64,000 bases of DNA, from assembly GCA_964035575.1 (NCBI GenBank), contig OZ037851.1, positions 1,178,001-1,242,000 on the forward strand, read 5' to 3'. This stretch comes from Rhynchopus sp. YZ270_cl-10. Taxonomy: Eukaryota; Euglenozoa; Diplonemea; Diplonemida; Diplonemidae. A program made the translations under genes and the position numbers. This document shows, in pieces, positions 49,769 through 59,189 of this stretch (positions are counted from its first letter, which is position 1; each line of letters begins with the position of its first letter). A model generated the notes under the pieces. That model ran no database searches. It was not told the DNA's origin and worked only from the letters and a program-made list of their open reading frames with translations.

Positions 49769-50822
49769 TTCCTTTCACGTAGATAAGTTTGATGAATTGC
49801 TGCTCAGTGTAGTCAATACACTTTTCTTGAGGGTAGAGAGTCTTTTTCTTTTGTTTCGCGTACGGACTACCAGATTTTGTACTCGTACTTTGTACAACCA
49901 TGTATGGTGGACGAGAAGCAAAATAGATAGCATATCTACCGTTCGATATTTTTTGCAACCCTCTGTACTTCTTTTTGCAATTGTTCCGCCAAATCGTGTT
50001 AGTCTGACTAGATTTTACGCATCAATCTCTCTCTGTCTACACCCTTTCCAGGTGTTTTGTGGACTTCTGTTACAATACTTACTCGCTCTTCTCTTCGTTG
50101 CCAAGTTACAATACGATAGTTTTTTATTGTTTTTTTCTTCTTCTTTTGTCACCGGAGTCAGTCCACGGCACGCAACTTTTGGTGGAGCCGACCACTTTTT
50201 CTGCACTGAAATCCCTATACATTACTGTATAAAGATCCATGGAGTTATGTTTAATTTACCTCTACTGCACTAAAATGCTCGGTTTTTTCGTGGAAAGCGG
50301 GTAGTCCATGTATTTCCCCTCTGCCAAAAAGCTGGGGCAGCAGCCTTGCCTGGGGCAAGGGAGTCTTCTTCCGCCTTCCAATCACAGTATTCTATAGCGA
50401 GGGGGCGGGTGTGCATTGTAACATGTGTTACGCTCTGCTCCACCAACGCAAGCTTGCAACATGGTTGTCCTCATTAAGACAACAATTCCTCCGGAAGCGG
50501 CAATCCTGCAGCACAACGGAGAAAGAATACCCTCCAAGCAGATGTTCGCAAGATTGCATCAACAGCGTCTGAGAGTCCTCGGTGGTCGGGGCGTGATCTT
50601 TGTGGCTCTTTCTGTTGAACCATTCCACAACACGTTGTACATATCCCATATGAACCTCGTGTAACATTTCGGGGGTGATAAAACTACTGTAGGCGTGCCT
50701 GATCAAAACATACCACGTAGGAACGAAACAAAGAGGGTGGAGAAGCCCCACCCATGTTGCAACTTTCATCTCGTTCACTCATCCCAATTTTTTTTTACAG
50801 AATCTGTCTAAAGTGTCCAACA
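49769..50822. other. Hydrolase spacer 2-3
   Basis: About 1.05 kb unlike the other spacers. It contains a partial MITE terminus near 49880-49900 and a small open frame (50461-50664, listed separately). The rest is unremarkable spacer; the leader of copy 3 ends CTAAAGTGTCCAACA before the ATG. Confidence 0.5.
50461..50664 (+). CDS. Small open frame, 67 codons, unknown
   Basis: Starts MVVLIKTTIPPEAAILQHNG and ends SHMNLV. Composition is protein-like with a helical basic middle (MFARLHQQRLRVLGG), but there is no recognised domain, no paralogous copy in the other spacers to test conservation, and no hairpin after its stop. It may be a gene fragment or chance. Confidence 0.22.
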   Translation: MVVLIKTTIPPEAAILQHNGERIPSKQMFARLHQQRLRVLGGRGVIFVALSVEPFHNTLYISHMNLV

Positions 50823-51674
50823 ATGTTGCGAGCGGTATTTGCTTTGACGCTTGTGTCGGCAGCTTGTGGTGAGCAGGTGCGTCTGTGGCCAGGCGACGCA
50901 CCAGGTGACATCCCCGGTGCTGTTGGCCCAGAGGCGGATACTGGTAGTCATGTTTACAACGTGACAGTCCCAACGTATGAGGCCTTCTTGAATGAGTCTG
51001 GAAGTGGTGCAGGTATCATAGTAGCACCAGGCGGTGGGTACAAAGATCTGGCCATCCAAAAGGAAGGCTACGATGTTGCGAAGTGGCTGAACTCAATTGG
51101 CATGCACGCATTTGTGTTGAAGTACCGTGTCCCCGAAAGGCCGCAAAGCCCTGACAAGGTTCCGTACTGGGCACCGATGATGGACGCACAGCGTGCAATG
51201 GGGATGATCCGCAGCAAAGCTGCTGACTTCAAACTCAATGCGTCACGTCTCGGCTTCTTGGGGTTCAGTGCAGGCAGCCACCTCACCGCACACATCACGA
51301 CTGGGTGGCAGGAGCGCATTTACAACAAGACCATTCCTGCTGACGACCTTTCGTGCCGACCAGACTTCTCTGTTCTGAACTATCCTTGGAGAGTGGTGAC
51401 ACCGAACCTGACAAACATTGCACCTGAGCTGATTGACGGGATCGGACCTGACATGCCACCTTGCTTCTTCTCGCAGGCTATGGACGACCCAGTGGCACCG
51501 TGTGAGAACTCACTTCTGTTTGTGAACGAGATGAAGAAGAAGAAGGCACCCATGTCGGAGCTGCACCTGTGGCCACATGGTGGTCATGGGTATGGGCTGT
51601 GCCAGACAGAGTTGGAGGTGTGCACGTGGCCTGATAGGGCTGAGGCGTGGTTTGCTGGCAATGAATGGATTTAG
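50823..51674 (+). CDS. Secreted alpha/beta-hydrolase, array copy 3
   Basis: 283 residues, start ATG 50823 as in copy 1. Nucleophile motif GFSAGS instead of GFSAGG; Asp and His motifs unchanged. Cassettes: ADTGSHVYNVTVP and IIVAPGGGYKDLAIQKEGYD. The second half of cassette 2 matches copy 4, so cassettes appear mosaic. Spacer sequence downstream matches that of copy 1. The open frame upstream to 50754 is spacer. Confidence 0.8.
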   Translation: MLRAVFALTLVSAACGEQVRLWPGDAPGDIPGAVGPEADTGSHVYNVTVPTYEAFLNESGSGAGIIVAPGGGYKDLAIQKEGYDVAKWLNSIGMHAFVLKYRVPERPQSPDKVPYWAPMMDAQRAMGMIRSKAADFKLNASRLGFLGFSAGSHLTAHITTGWQERIYNKTIPADDLSCRPDFSVLNYPWRVVTPNLTNIAPELIDGIGPDMPPCFFSQAMDDPVAPCENSLLFVNEMKKKKAPMSELHLWPHGGHGYGLCQTELEVCTWPDRAEAWFAGNEWI

Positions 51675-52184
51675 TTCCTTTAAGGGCCAACACTGTCGTG
51701 TCTTGTGTATTTCTCGTAGTGTATACAACAGCTTTGGTGTCTGTTGTCTCATGATACAAGGGAACCTTACATCACAACGTGCTCTAGCCGTTGTGGCATA
51801 CACCCCTTCATGTATTTGAATAGTTCATTCCTTCAACGTATTTCAAAATAAACACCTGCCTATATTTTCCCCCACAACCACGTCCTCTTTCTCCTTCTGC
51901 ATCGACTGTGCGATGTTAGTGTATGGCCTCAGTGTGATTGCTTCAGAGTCATGCTTTTCCATTTCTTTCATTGTTGGAATTAGCGACACTTCTGACACGC
52001 ACCATGTCGTCGTTTTGTGACGGTAGAAGGCAAGTAGTCTGCAATGCCTTACGTAACAAATGTAGTGTTCCAAGCAAACAAATAAGAGAAAAACCCTTCA
52101 TTGCTGAAAGAGTGTCTTACGGTGACGGTAATGTATGCCATTTTATTCCCAGAAACTCCACAAACCTGCTCAGGCTAAACAAAC
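51675..52184. other. Hydrolase spacer 3-4
   Basis: Homologous to spacer 1-2 without the TTTCGCC-rich segment; includes CAACGTATTTCAAAATAA (polyadenylation-like) and the leader CTCCACAAACCTGCTCAGGC shared with copy 2. Confidence 0.6.
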
Positions 52185-53057
52185 ATGGTTTCAACAATGT
52201 TGCGCACGGTATTTACTTTGACGCTTGTGTCGGCAGCTTGTGGTGAGCAGGTGCGTCTGTGGCCAGGTGACGCACCAGGTGACATCCCCGGTGCTGTTGG
52301 CCCAGAGGTAGACGCTGACGGGTGGATTAAGAACGTGACAGTCCCAACGTACGAGGCCTTCTTGAATGAGTCTGGAAGTGGTGCAGGGGTGGTGGTTGCA
52401 GCAGGCGGTGGGTACGGCGGTCTTGCGATCCAGAAGGAAGGCTACGATGTTGCGAAGTGGCTGAACTCAATCGGCATGCACGCATTTGTGTTGAAGTACC
52501 GTGTCCCCGAAAGGCCGCAAAGCCCTGACAAGGTTCCGTACTGGGCACCGATGATGGACGCACAGCGTGCAATGGGGATGATCCGCAGCAAAGCTGCTGA
52601 CCTCAAATTGAATGCATCCCGTCTTGGCTTCTTGGGGTTCAGTGCAGGCAGCCACCTCACCGCACACATCACGACTGGGTGGCAGGAGCGCATTTACAAC
52701 AAGACCATTCCTGCTGACGACCTTTCGTGCCGACCAGACTTCTCTGTTCTGAACTACCCTTGGAGAGTGGTGACACCGAACCTGACAAACATTGCACCTG
52801 AGCTTATTGACGGGATCGGACCTGACATGCCACCTTGCTTCTTCTCGCAGGCTATGGACGACCCAACTGCACCGTGTGAGAACTCACTTCTGTTTGTGAA
52901 CGAGATGAAGAAGAAGAAGGCACCCATGTCGGAGCTGCACCTGTGGCCACATGGTGGTCATGGGTATGGGCTGTGCCAGGAAACAAGTAAAGATTTGGAA
53001 GTGTGCACGTGGCCTGATAGGGCTGAGGCGTGGTTTGCTGCCAACAAATGGATTTAG
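52185..53057 (+). CDS. Secreted alpha/beta-hydrolase, array copy 4
   Basis: 290 residues from the first ATG (52197 is the equivalent of the copy 1 start). GFSAGS, AMDDPTAP and HGGHGYG intact. Cassettes: VDADGWIKNVTVP and VVVAAGGGYGGLAIQKEGYD; the oxyanion motif has AAGGGY instead of APGGGY. A third, small difference lies near the C-terminus: LCQETSKDLEVC instead of LCQTELEVC. A type A-like hairpin follows 80 bases after the stop. Confidence 0.8.
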   Translation: MVSTMLRTVFTLTLVSAACGEQVRLWPGDAPGDIPGAVGPEVDADGWIKNVTVPTYEAFLNESGSGAGVVVAAGGGYGGLAIQKEGYDVAKWLNSIGMHAFVLKYRVPERPQSPDKVPYWAPMMDAQRAMGMIRSKAADLKLNASRLGFLGFSAGSHLTAHITTGWQERIYNKTIPADDLSCRPDFSVLNYPWRVVTPNLTNIAPELIDGIGPDMPPCFFSQAMDDPTAPCENSLLFVNEMKKKKAPMSELHLWPHGGHGYGLCQETSKDLEVCTWPDRAEAWFAANKWI

Positions 53058-53137
53058 TTCCTTTTTAAAATTAAAGCCGTATGCACTGTCATACTTATCT
53101 TTCAACATTTCAACCCGCGATGGATTTTCTTTTTTAC

Positions 53138-53173
53138 GTGACTAAGCAAGGCTGCTTAGGATCTTACCAACGT
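53138..53173 (+). repeat. Type A-like hairpin after hydrolase 4
   Basis: CTAAGCA-AGGC-TGCTTAG, a perfect 7-bp stem with a different loop, then GGATCTTACC. The stem is kept and the loop and tail are changed. Confidence 0.6.
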
Positions 53174-53343
53174 TTTTTTTCCCCTCTTCTTTTCTTTTTG
53201 TGATTTTTATATTTTTCTCGCTTGTCTCGTTACCACTTTTCATTTCTTTTTGAACTGAAAGCAAATCAAGATCTGTTCCAAATACTTCTTTTGAACTTCA
53301 ATTGCAAACCTACTACACACACACCATACCAGAAGGTACACAA

Positions 53344-54015
53344 ATGTCTGTTGACAGCAACAATGCTTGGATGGTTGCCATCAGTACGCAGGACTTGGTA
53401 ACTGCCGTTGGGAATGGAGAGGTGAACGTTGCCTCCTTCTATGGACACATGCAGGGCAGGAGGATGAGCTATGACGTTTTTTTGAGTTTGCTGAAGGCTT
53501 TGAGGGGAAACTGCACACTGCAGGTATTGGATTTGGACCACAACGAGGTGGGACGGTGGGAGAACGGCGTGGCGATGCTGCTGGATGCGATTAAACACAT
53601 TGGCACGTTGCGACAGCTCAACCTGAACAGCTGCCAGGTGGGTGACGAAGATGTGGATCACCTCTGCAGGTTCCTCTCGCACAACGATACGCTAGAGTCG
53701 CTGTGGCTCTATGGGAATAACATAACGTTCAGGGGCACGATCCAGCTGCATAAGACACTGCTCACAGAGAACAGCGTGCTGCACACACTCAACCTGCGCA
53801 ACAACGGCCTCCCAACGTCCCTCCTGCAGCAGCTCGTCTACGAGCCCCTCAAAGACGACACCCGCCCACGCCCCCTCTCCCTCGTGGAGCACTGCCGCCT
53901 CTTCATCATCCAGCAACGCATACCCTACAAAAAGGGTGTCTTCGTCCCCCTCAGCGACGACTGGCAGGACGTGCTCTGTGGCGACAACGACGCAGACAGC
54001 ATTTCTCAAGACTAG
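53344..54015 (+). CDS. Leucine-rich-repeat protein (ribonuclease-inhibitor type)
   Basis: 223 residues. At least three LRRs of the long RI type: LQVLDLDHNEVG, LRQLNLNSCQVGDEDVDHLC, LESLWLYGNNITFRG and LHTLNLRNNGLP, spaced about 28-32 residues apart (residues 70-165). The remainder (RLFIIQQRIPYKKG...) is not recognised. RI-type LRR proteins are binding scaffolds, often in axonemes or innate sensing; the partner is unknown. Start is ATG 53344 after GGTACACAA; the frame upstream lacks an ATG. No signal peptide. A short hairpin with TTCATCTTTC follows directly after the stop. Confidence 0.75.
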   Translation: MSVDSNNAWMVAISTQDLVTAVGNGEVNVASFYGHMQGRRMSYDVFLSLLKALRGNCTLQVLDLDHNEVGRWENGVAMLLDAIKHIGTLRQLNLNSCQVGDEDVDHLCRFLSHNDTLESLWLYGNNITFRGTIQLHKTLLTENSVLHTLNLRNNGLPTSLLQQLVYEPLKDDTRPRPLSLVEHCRLFIIQQRIPYKKGVFVPLSDDWQDVLCGDNDADSISQD

Positions 54016-54020
54016 CATTT

Positions 54021-54050
54021 TTTGTGCAACACATTCATCTTTCACATTTA
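54021..54050 (+). repeat. Type B-like hairpin after the LRR gene
   Basis: TTGTGCAACACATTCATCTT then TCACATTT. TGTG/CACA stem and the TTCATCTT tail, starting 6 bases after the stop codon: the closest spacing in the window. Confidence 0.55.
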
Positions 54051-54612
54051 ATAAGATGGCTATGCAAGGCGGTTGGCGTACAAAGCTTTTTCTCATTAGT
54101 ACGTCTCTGCAACAAGTAGACGATGCACGCCAGGTTTCAAACCCAGTGTGTTTCCGCATATCGATAGCGATAGTGATGCAGTAAGTATATTCATATGTCA
54201 AGTTTCCGTTCAGTTGCCTTTCGTCCCCCTCTATGGGTCAGCAATCCCCTTCGTCCTGCAGAGCCCTTGCGCGCTGTCAGCGCACGTTTTGGACAGGTGT
54301 GTGTATCACGCTTACGTTGATGCAGATACCAAGGCGTGCCCTCCAGGGTTCCTATGAGTGGCTATAGTGTGTCCCGTTTGTTGTGATGATTTTTCCGCAT
54401 GGGTTTTGGGGTCCTTCGGGAGCGTGATCAGCACTTTCAAGTGCTTCCAGTTTCTCTTTTGTTCCCCCTTCTATCTCCAGACGAGTGGTGAGTGTTAACC
54501 CTTTTCCCACAACGCTACAGACCCTACCCCCCCACATCCTTCCCACCCCCTCACTCCATCACCCAACTCCAGGTGGAAGCTTTGCTTGATGAGGTGAAAA
54601 GGGAGTGGACAC
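54051..54612. other. Spacer before the coiled-coil gene
   Basis: No gene recognised. It ends with a C/T tract and CCAACTCCAG/GTGGAAG (54571-54572), a possible splice acceptor in the leader, 40 bases before the ATG. A short inverted block GCGCGCTGTCAGCGCACG lies near 54280. Confidence 0.5.
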
Positions 54613-57600
54613 ATGCGTGTTGTTGTCGGTGGTGACCAGCAGGGTGTGCCCAAGCGCGTTGCGCCCAATCGACACAAGAATGAGGAGGGTGTCACTGTGC
54701 CGCGCAATGTGGTGCTGCAGACGGCGATGCGGAGCAATAGTGAGAACGGACGGTGCAGGCGGTTTGAGGTGCCTGGGAAACGCAGGGCACGTGTTGCTTC
54801 CCCGCAGAGCAGGCCTACCAAGGTGAAGTCGCCTCCACCAAAGCCCACGGCAGCTGCCAGCGACAGAGACACACAACCCGAGGTGCACACCCTGCCGCAA
54901 GCCGCCCCGCTCTTCAGCACACCAGCCGGGTCGTGCACACCCGCAGACGCCTCCCTCGAGCTGTGCACACCAGATGACCACGGAGCTGCCAACTCTTCCC
55001 TCACTGCGCACGCAAGGCGGCGGCAGCTGCCCTTGGCGCACACTACACATGGTGTCATGTCCTTTGACGGGAGGGGGCCGTCTCCTGCGTCTAGTGGCGC
55101 AGGAAGCTTCCCCATCACCGCCGAAGTGCAGTCGCATGTCCACACCCTGCGGAGCAACAGCAATGTGATGACCTGGGTGCCACCGAAGGAGAAGATGGAG
55201 CAGGTACGTTCAGTGCAGATGCAGGGCCTGCCAGGGCCGCCGCAGGTGACAGGAGTGCAGACGTGGCCGGTGGAGGGTTCCGTGTCTGCGCCGTCATCCC
55301 TGCAGACGTCGACTACATCGGTGCCTAGTTGGACGACCGTTGAGCACCACGCACCGATAAGCAGACCCCCCAGCCAGATCAGCCAGGTCGAGCAGGCAGG
55401 CAGCAGACGCGAATCCTTCGTCGGCCCGCAGCTCATGCAGTCGCTTGCCAGCGAGCAGCTCGGCAGCCGCAAGGTCAGCTGCATCTGCTCGCAGTCCTTC
55501 GTGGGCGGCGGCACACCCATCGCACTGTCCACCCCTGGGGACGGCTCACGGCATGTCAGCTGTATGTGCGCACAGTCCCACGTTGGAGGTGACATTGTGT
55601 CGCCCAAGGCAGCACCCTGCCTTGACGACCCGCAGCAGTGTGCACAGGACGGTGCACTGTGGCAGGGGCTGGTTTCACTCATACGCGATATTCAGTCTCA
55701 GCAGGGACGGACGATCGAGAAGCTGATAGACGACAGGTTTGCGCCTGCGGAGGGCAGTGGTGACCTGGTGACCGAACAGAACATGGTCGGCACACGCCAC
55801 ATCGAAGCTGTGAAGCGAGGCACCGCCGCCCTCCAGCAGCCCTTCCCTGTCACCTCCGACTTCCTTGCAGACATCAAGAAGGAGATCCGCACAGCAACGG
55901 AGGAGAAGTTTGAACAGCAACAGGCACATCTCACAAAATACTTCCAAGATATGCTGGGCGAGAAGGGACAGGGACATGACGTTGATGAGTTGGCAGACAT
56001 CAAAAAGAAGTTTGAGGCGTTTCAGAAGAGAAAACATCAGGAGCTACGGGACATTCAACACGACTTCCAGGAAACCATAGAAAACCACGAACGCCAGAAG
56101 CGCGCACTACGGAGCGAACTGGAGCAAACCGAAGAGAAGTATTCCTCTGCGAAGAAACAGTTGAGTGGCCTGCAGGAGAAGTCCGAGAAGTCTATGCGCG
56201 TCGCTTCACAGCGGGCATCATCCATCAGCTCTTTGCAGTCGACCAACACCGAACTGTCTGGGCAGGTCTCCACCCTGAAGGATGACCTCAAATCCCAGAA
56301 AAAGCTTTGCGCCGCGAGAACCAATGAAATGCAGGCCCTCAAACGGCAGCTCGCAAGCGAACCCCGAGAGGATACCTCCAGCGCCGGCGCTGTGACCGCC
56401 ATCAGCAACCCTAACTCATGCGCGACCCCACCGGTCAGCGCTGCCAGCCGTTCCTCCAGCTCCAGCGACCGGCACCTCACACAGCACGCCCAAATGCAAC
56501 GCCTCGGCCTCCGCAGCTGCACCCCATCACCAAGCTGTGAGATACCCATGGCAACACCTACGGCAACCACAGAATTCACCAAAATGAAGCAAATGCTTAA
56601 CCAAAATATCGAAACAAAAGAAATCGACGCTTCAAAAGTCTCTCAAATCCGTCTCGAACTTTACGACGCAAAGCAAACCATCAAACGCCTTAACGAAGAA
56701 AACACCCTCAAAACTCATGAGCTAGACCAACTCTGCGGCCTCTTCGAAGAAGTAGATGCAGAAGAGCAGCACCCCCAGGAAGGCAAGGGTGTATCTTCCA
56801 CACCAACCCCATTGGTCGCGAAACTCCGCGCGCAACTCGCACAGATGAAACGGCAGCTCACAGACAAACACTTTGAGGTGCAGAAGCTCCAGGCAGCCAA
56901 ACCCCGTCCACGCACCCCTTCGCCCTCCGCATCCACCACCGCACCAAAAAGGGGGAGGTCTCATAGCCAGAGAAGCTCTGCGCCTCCTTCTCCTTCATGG
57001 GTTCTGAAGGATGCGCCCGATAATACTATCACACAACTTACCTCAGAGGTACAATCTCTTCAGATTACACTACAAAAAAAGACGCAAGACTTTAACACAT
57101 TAGTTCAAGAGAAGCAAGCATTAGAAGAGGAAATGGCTGCGGTAAAAGGGCATATTGAGATGTTATCGCAAGCAGAGCAGGCAGAGCAGTTTACGGAAGG
57201 AGAAGCTATGGAGGATAAGATATTTGAGTTGCAGACGATGGTAACAACTAAGGATGCGGAGATCTACAATTTGACTCAAAAGAATGTGTTTCTAGAAGAA
57301 AAGGCGGCGGAAAGCAATGCGATGCGTGAGGAGGCTATACTCTCTTCGCAGAAGGAAGCGCGGCGGTTTGAGGCAGAAGCGGCGGCGGCATGCGATGCAC
57401 TTCTTGGACAACAAAGCAAAGAAACTGCATTTGACAACGAAGTCGCCATCCTTGCACATCAACTGCAATACCTAGAAACCACCCTGCTCCAACGAGATGA
57501 CCAACTCGACGCAGAAAAGAACAAACATCGTGCCGACAAAGCGCACCTCCAACAGCAAATCCTTTCCCTTCAGGACCACCTCTCCAGCTCACAACGTCAA

Positions 57601-58840
57601 GAACGTGCCGCAGAATCTTCCTTACATCAAATCGAACGGAACAACACGGAAACATTAAAGAACAGAGTAGCCTACCTCGAAAGCACCTTAGAACAGCGTG
57701 ACGAAGAGATTAGTGGTCTCAAAGAAGGAGGAAACGAGAAGGCATTAGCAGAGAAGGACAGCATCATAGCACATCTACAGCAGGATAAGGCAAATGATGG
57801 TGAGGAGAAGTTGCAAAAGGTGGAGGCGGAGAATCATCGATTGAGTCTAGCGTTGTCCAAGAAGACGCACGACCACGAGGTAGCGTTGCAGCAGCTCGAC
57901 GGCGTGACGGCTGGACCCACCCAGGACACAGAAAAACAGATAAAAGCGCTGCAACAGAACCTCCAGCAAGCAACCCTCCTCAGAACAGAAGAGGAGAAGA
58001 CCCACCGCATCATCGTCTCGCAGCTGCGTCAAGAAGAAGAACGTTCCAGGCAGACGCACAAAATCGAGCTCTACACCTTGGAGAAGAAGATCACCGGCCA
58101 TTATGAACGTAAGATTGAAGACATGATGCAGGCGGTGGAGGCGACGAAGAAGAGCAAAGGAGGAGGAGGGGGAGGGGGAGGAGGTGCTCAAGGTGGCCCC
58201 AACATCAGCATCTCGCAGCTGAAAACCCTCAGCGACCAGTTGCGTGACTCCGCCCCCGTTGGCGCTATACCCAGCCTGACTGACATAGACCAGGCCCGCA
58301 ACAGAAGCAAAAGCGATGGAGACTGCAGTACCGGGAACGTCTGTTGTACGCCGTGTCCGACAGGGCGTGGTGGTGGTGGTGGTGGTGGTGGTGTGGCCCC
58401 GCCAAGCGATACTGCGCAGAAAAGCCAGCAGATCGGTTTATCTGAAACAGAGTGCTCCGAACTGCTGAACATGGCAAAGATGAAGCGTTCCGGCAAGGTA
58501 TGTCATTTGAAAACAGCTGTTGTGTGGTGACCATTCCGCAGTTAACACCAAACTAAAATGCTTTTCCCCGACAAAACAAAAGCCAAACCAATACAGAGAA
58601 CCAATTTTTTGTTTTTACCACCATTTTTTAACCCCTCTTCATAGGTTCCGTGTGTGGCCGCACCTGCAACCATGGATGAACTGCCAGCAGGGCCAAGCAA
58701 GGTGGGTGGCAGTAAGTCACCACCACCACAGCAGCACCAGCAGCAACAGCATGGTATGGCATACTGCCCTTCTCTCCTTAGAAGCATATCTCAAAGCTCT
58801 TTCTGTTTCAGGCCTGCCTCAGAGGCGTGGTTGCCATTAG
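54613..58840 (+). CDS. Large coiled-coil protein with disordered N-terminus
   Basis: Exon 1 is 54613-58497 (1,295 codons). A phase-0 donor GTATGT follows AAG at 58498, and TTCATAG at 58644 is a good acceptor; a second intron 58754-58811 (GTATGG...TTTCAG) would lead to a stop at 58838-58840. The second intron is inferred because it ends the frame before the 3' hairpin at 58876; without it the frame runs to 58998. Residues 1-400 are Ser/Pro-rich and contain repeats of SR(K/H)VSC(I/M)C(S/A)QS near residues 275-330. Residues about 400-650, 690-790 and 820-1180 are long heptad coiled coils (e.g. ELADIKKKFEAFQKRKHQEL), separated by Ser/Pro-rich linkers. A Gly run at about 1180 and another at 1257 flank the tail. 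The composition suggests a structural, golgin- or cytoskeleton-like protein; no family assigned. Confidence 0.7.
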
Positions 58841-59189
58841 ACTTCAACCCCCCTTTTCTTTTAACTTCATTAAAAGATGTGTGCACGAGAGGCACATTCA
58901 TCTTACACTTTCTCGAGGAGTTTCCTGCCACCTCACCTCCATTGACCCACCCCACACACCCCTTCACAGATTCCAGCAGCGTTCGAGAGTTCTTTTGAAG
59001 CCCCCCGCCAACTACCCTAATAGAACCCCCCGTACTCTTTCCCCTAGACTTTATGTATTTCTTTAGTAAGTTCAGATAGATTCCAATCCGAAGTCCCATC
59101 ACCCTTCCCCCCCGCACCCCTTTTCTTTTCTCTCAATCTGCCCTACACCTTCCTGACGAAACCAACACCCCAAAAGGCAACACAACACA
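58841..59189. other. Spacer with type B hairpin
   Basis: Holds the type B hairpin at 58876-58910 and a C-rich leader (CCTTCCCCCCCGCACCCC) before the next gene. Nothing else supportable. Confidence 0.6.
58876..58910 (+). repeat. Type B hairpin, best copy
   Basis: GATGTGTGCACGAGAGGCAC then ATTCATCTTACACTT: stem TGTGC/GCACA, loop ACGAGAG, tail TTCATCTT. About 35 bases after the inferred stop of the coiled-coil gene. Confidence 0.7.

Noticed and set aside
54495-55682. 395-codon minus-strand open frame opposite the coiled-coil gene
   Set aside because: Low-complexity Cys/Ser/Thr translation of the disordered region's complement; the plus strand continues into a long coiled coil.
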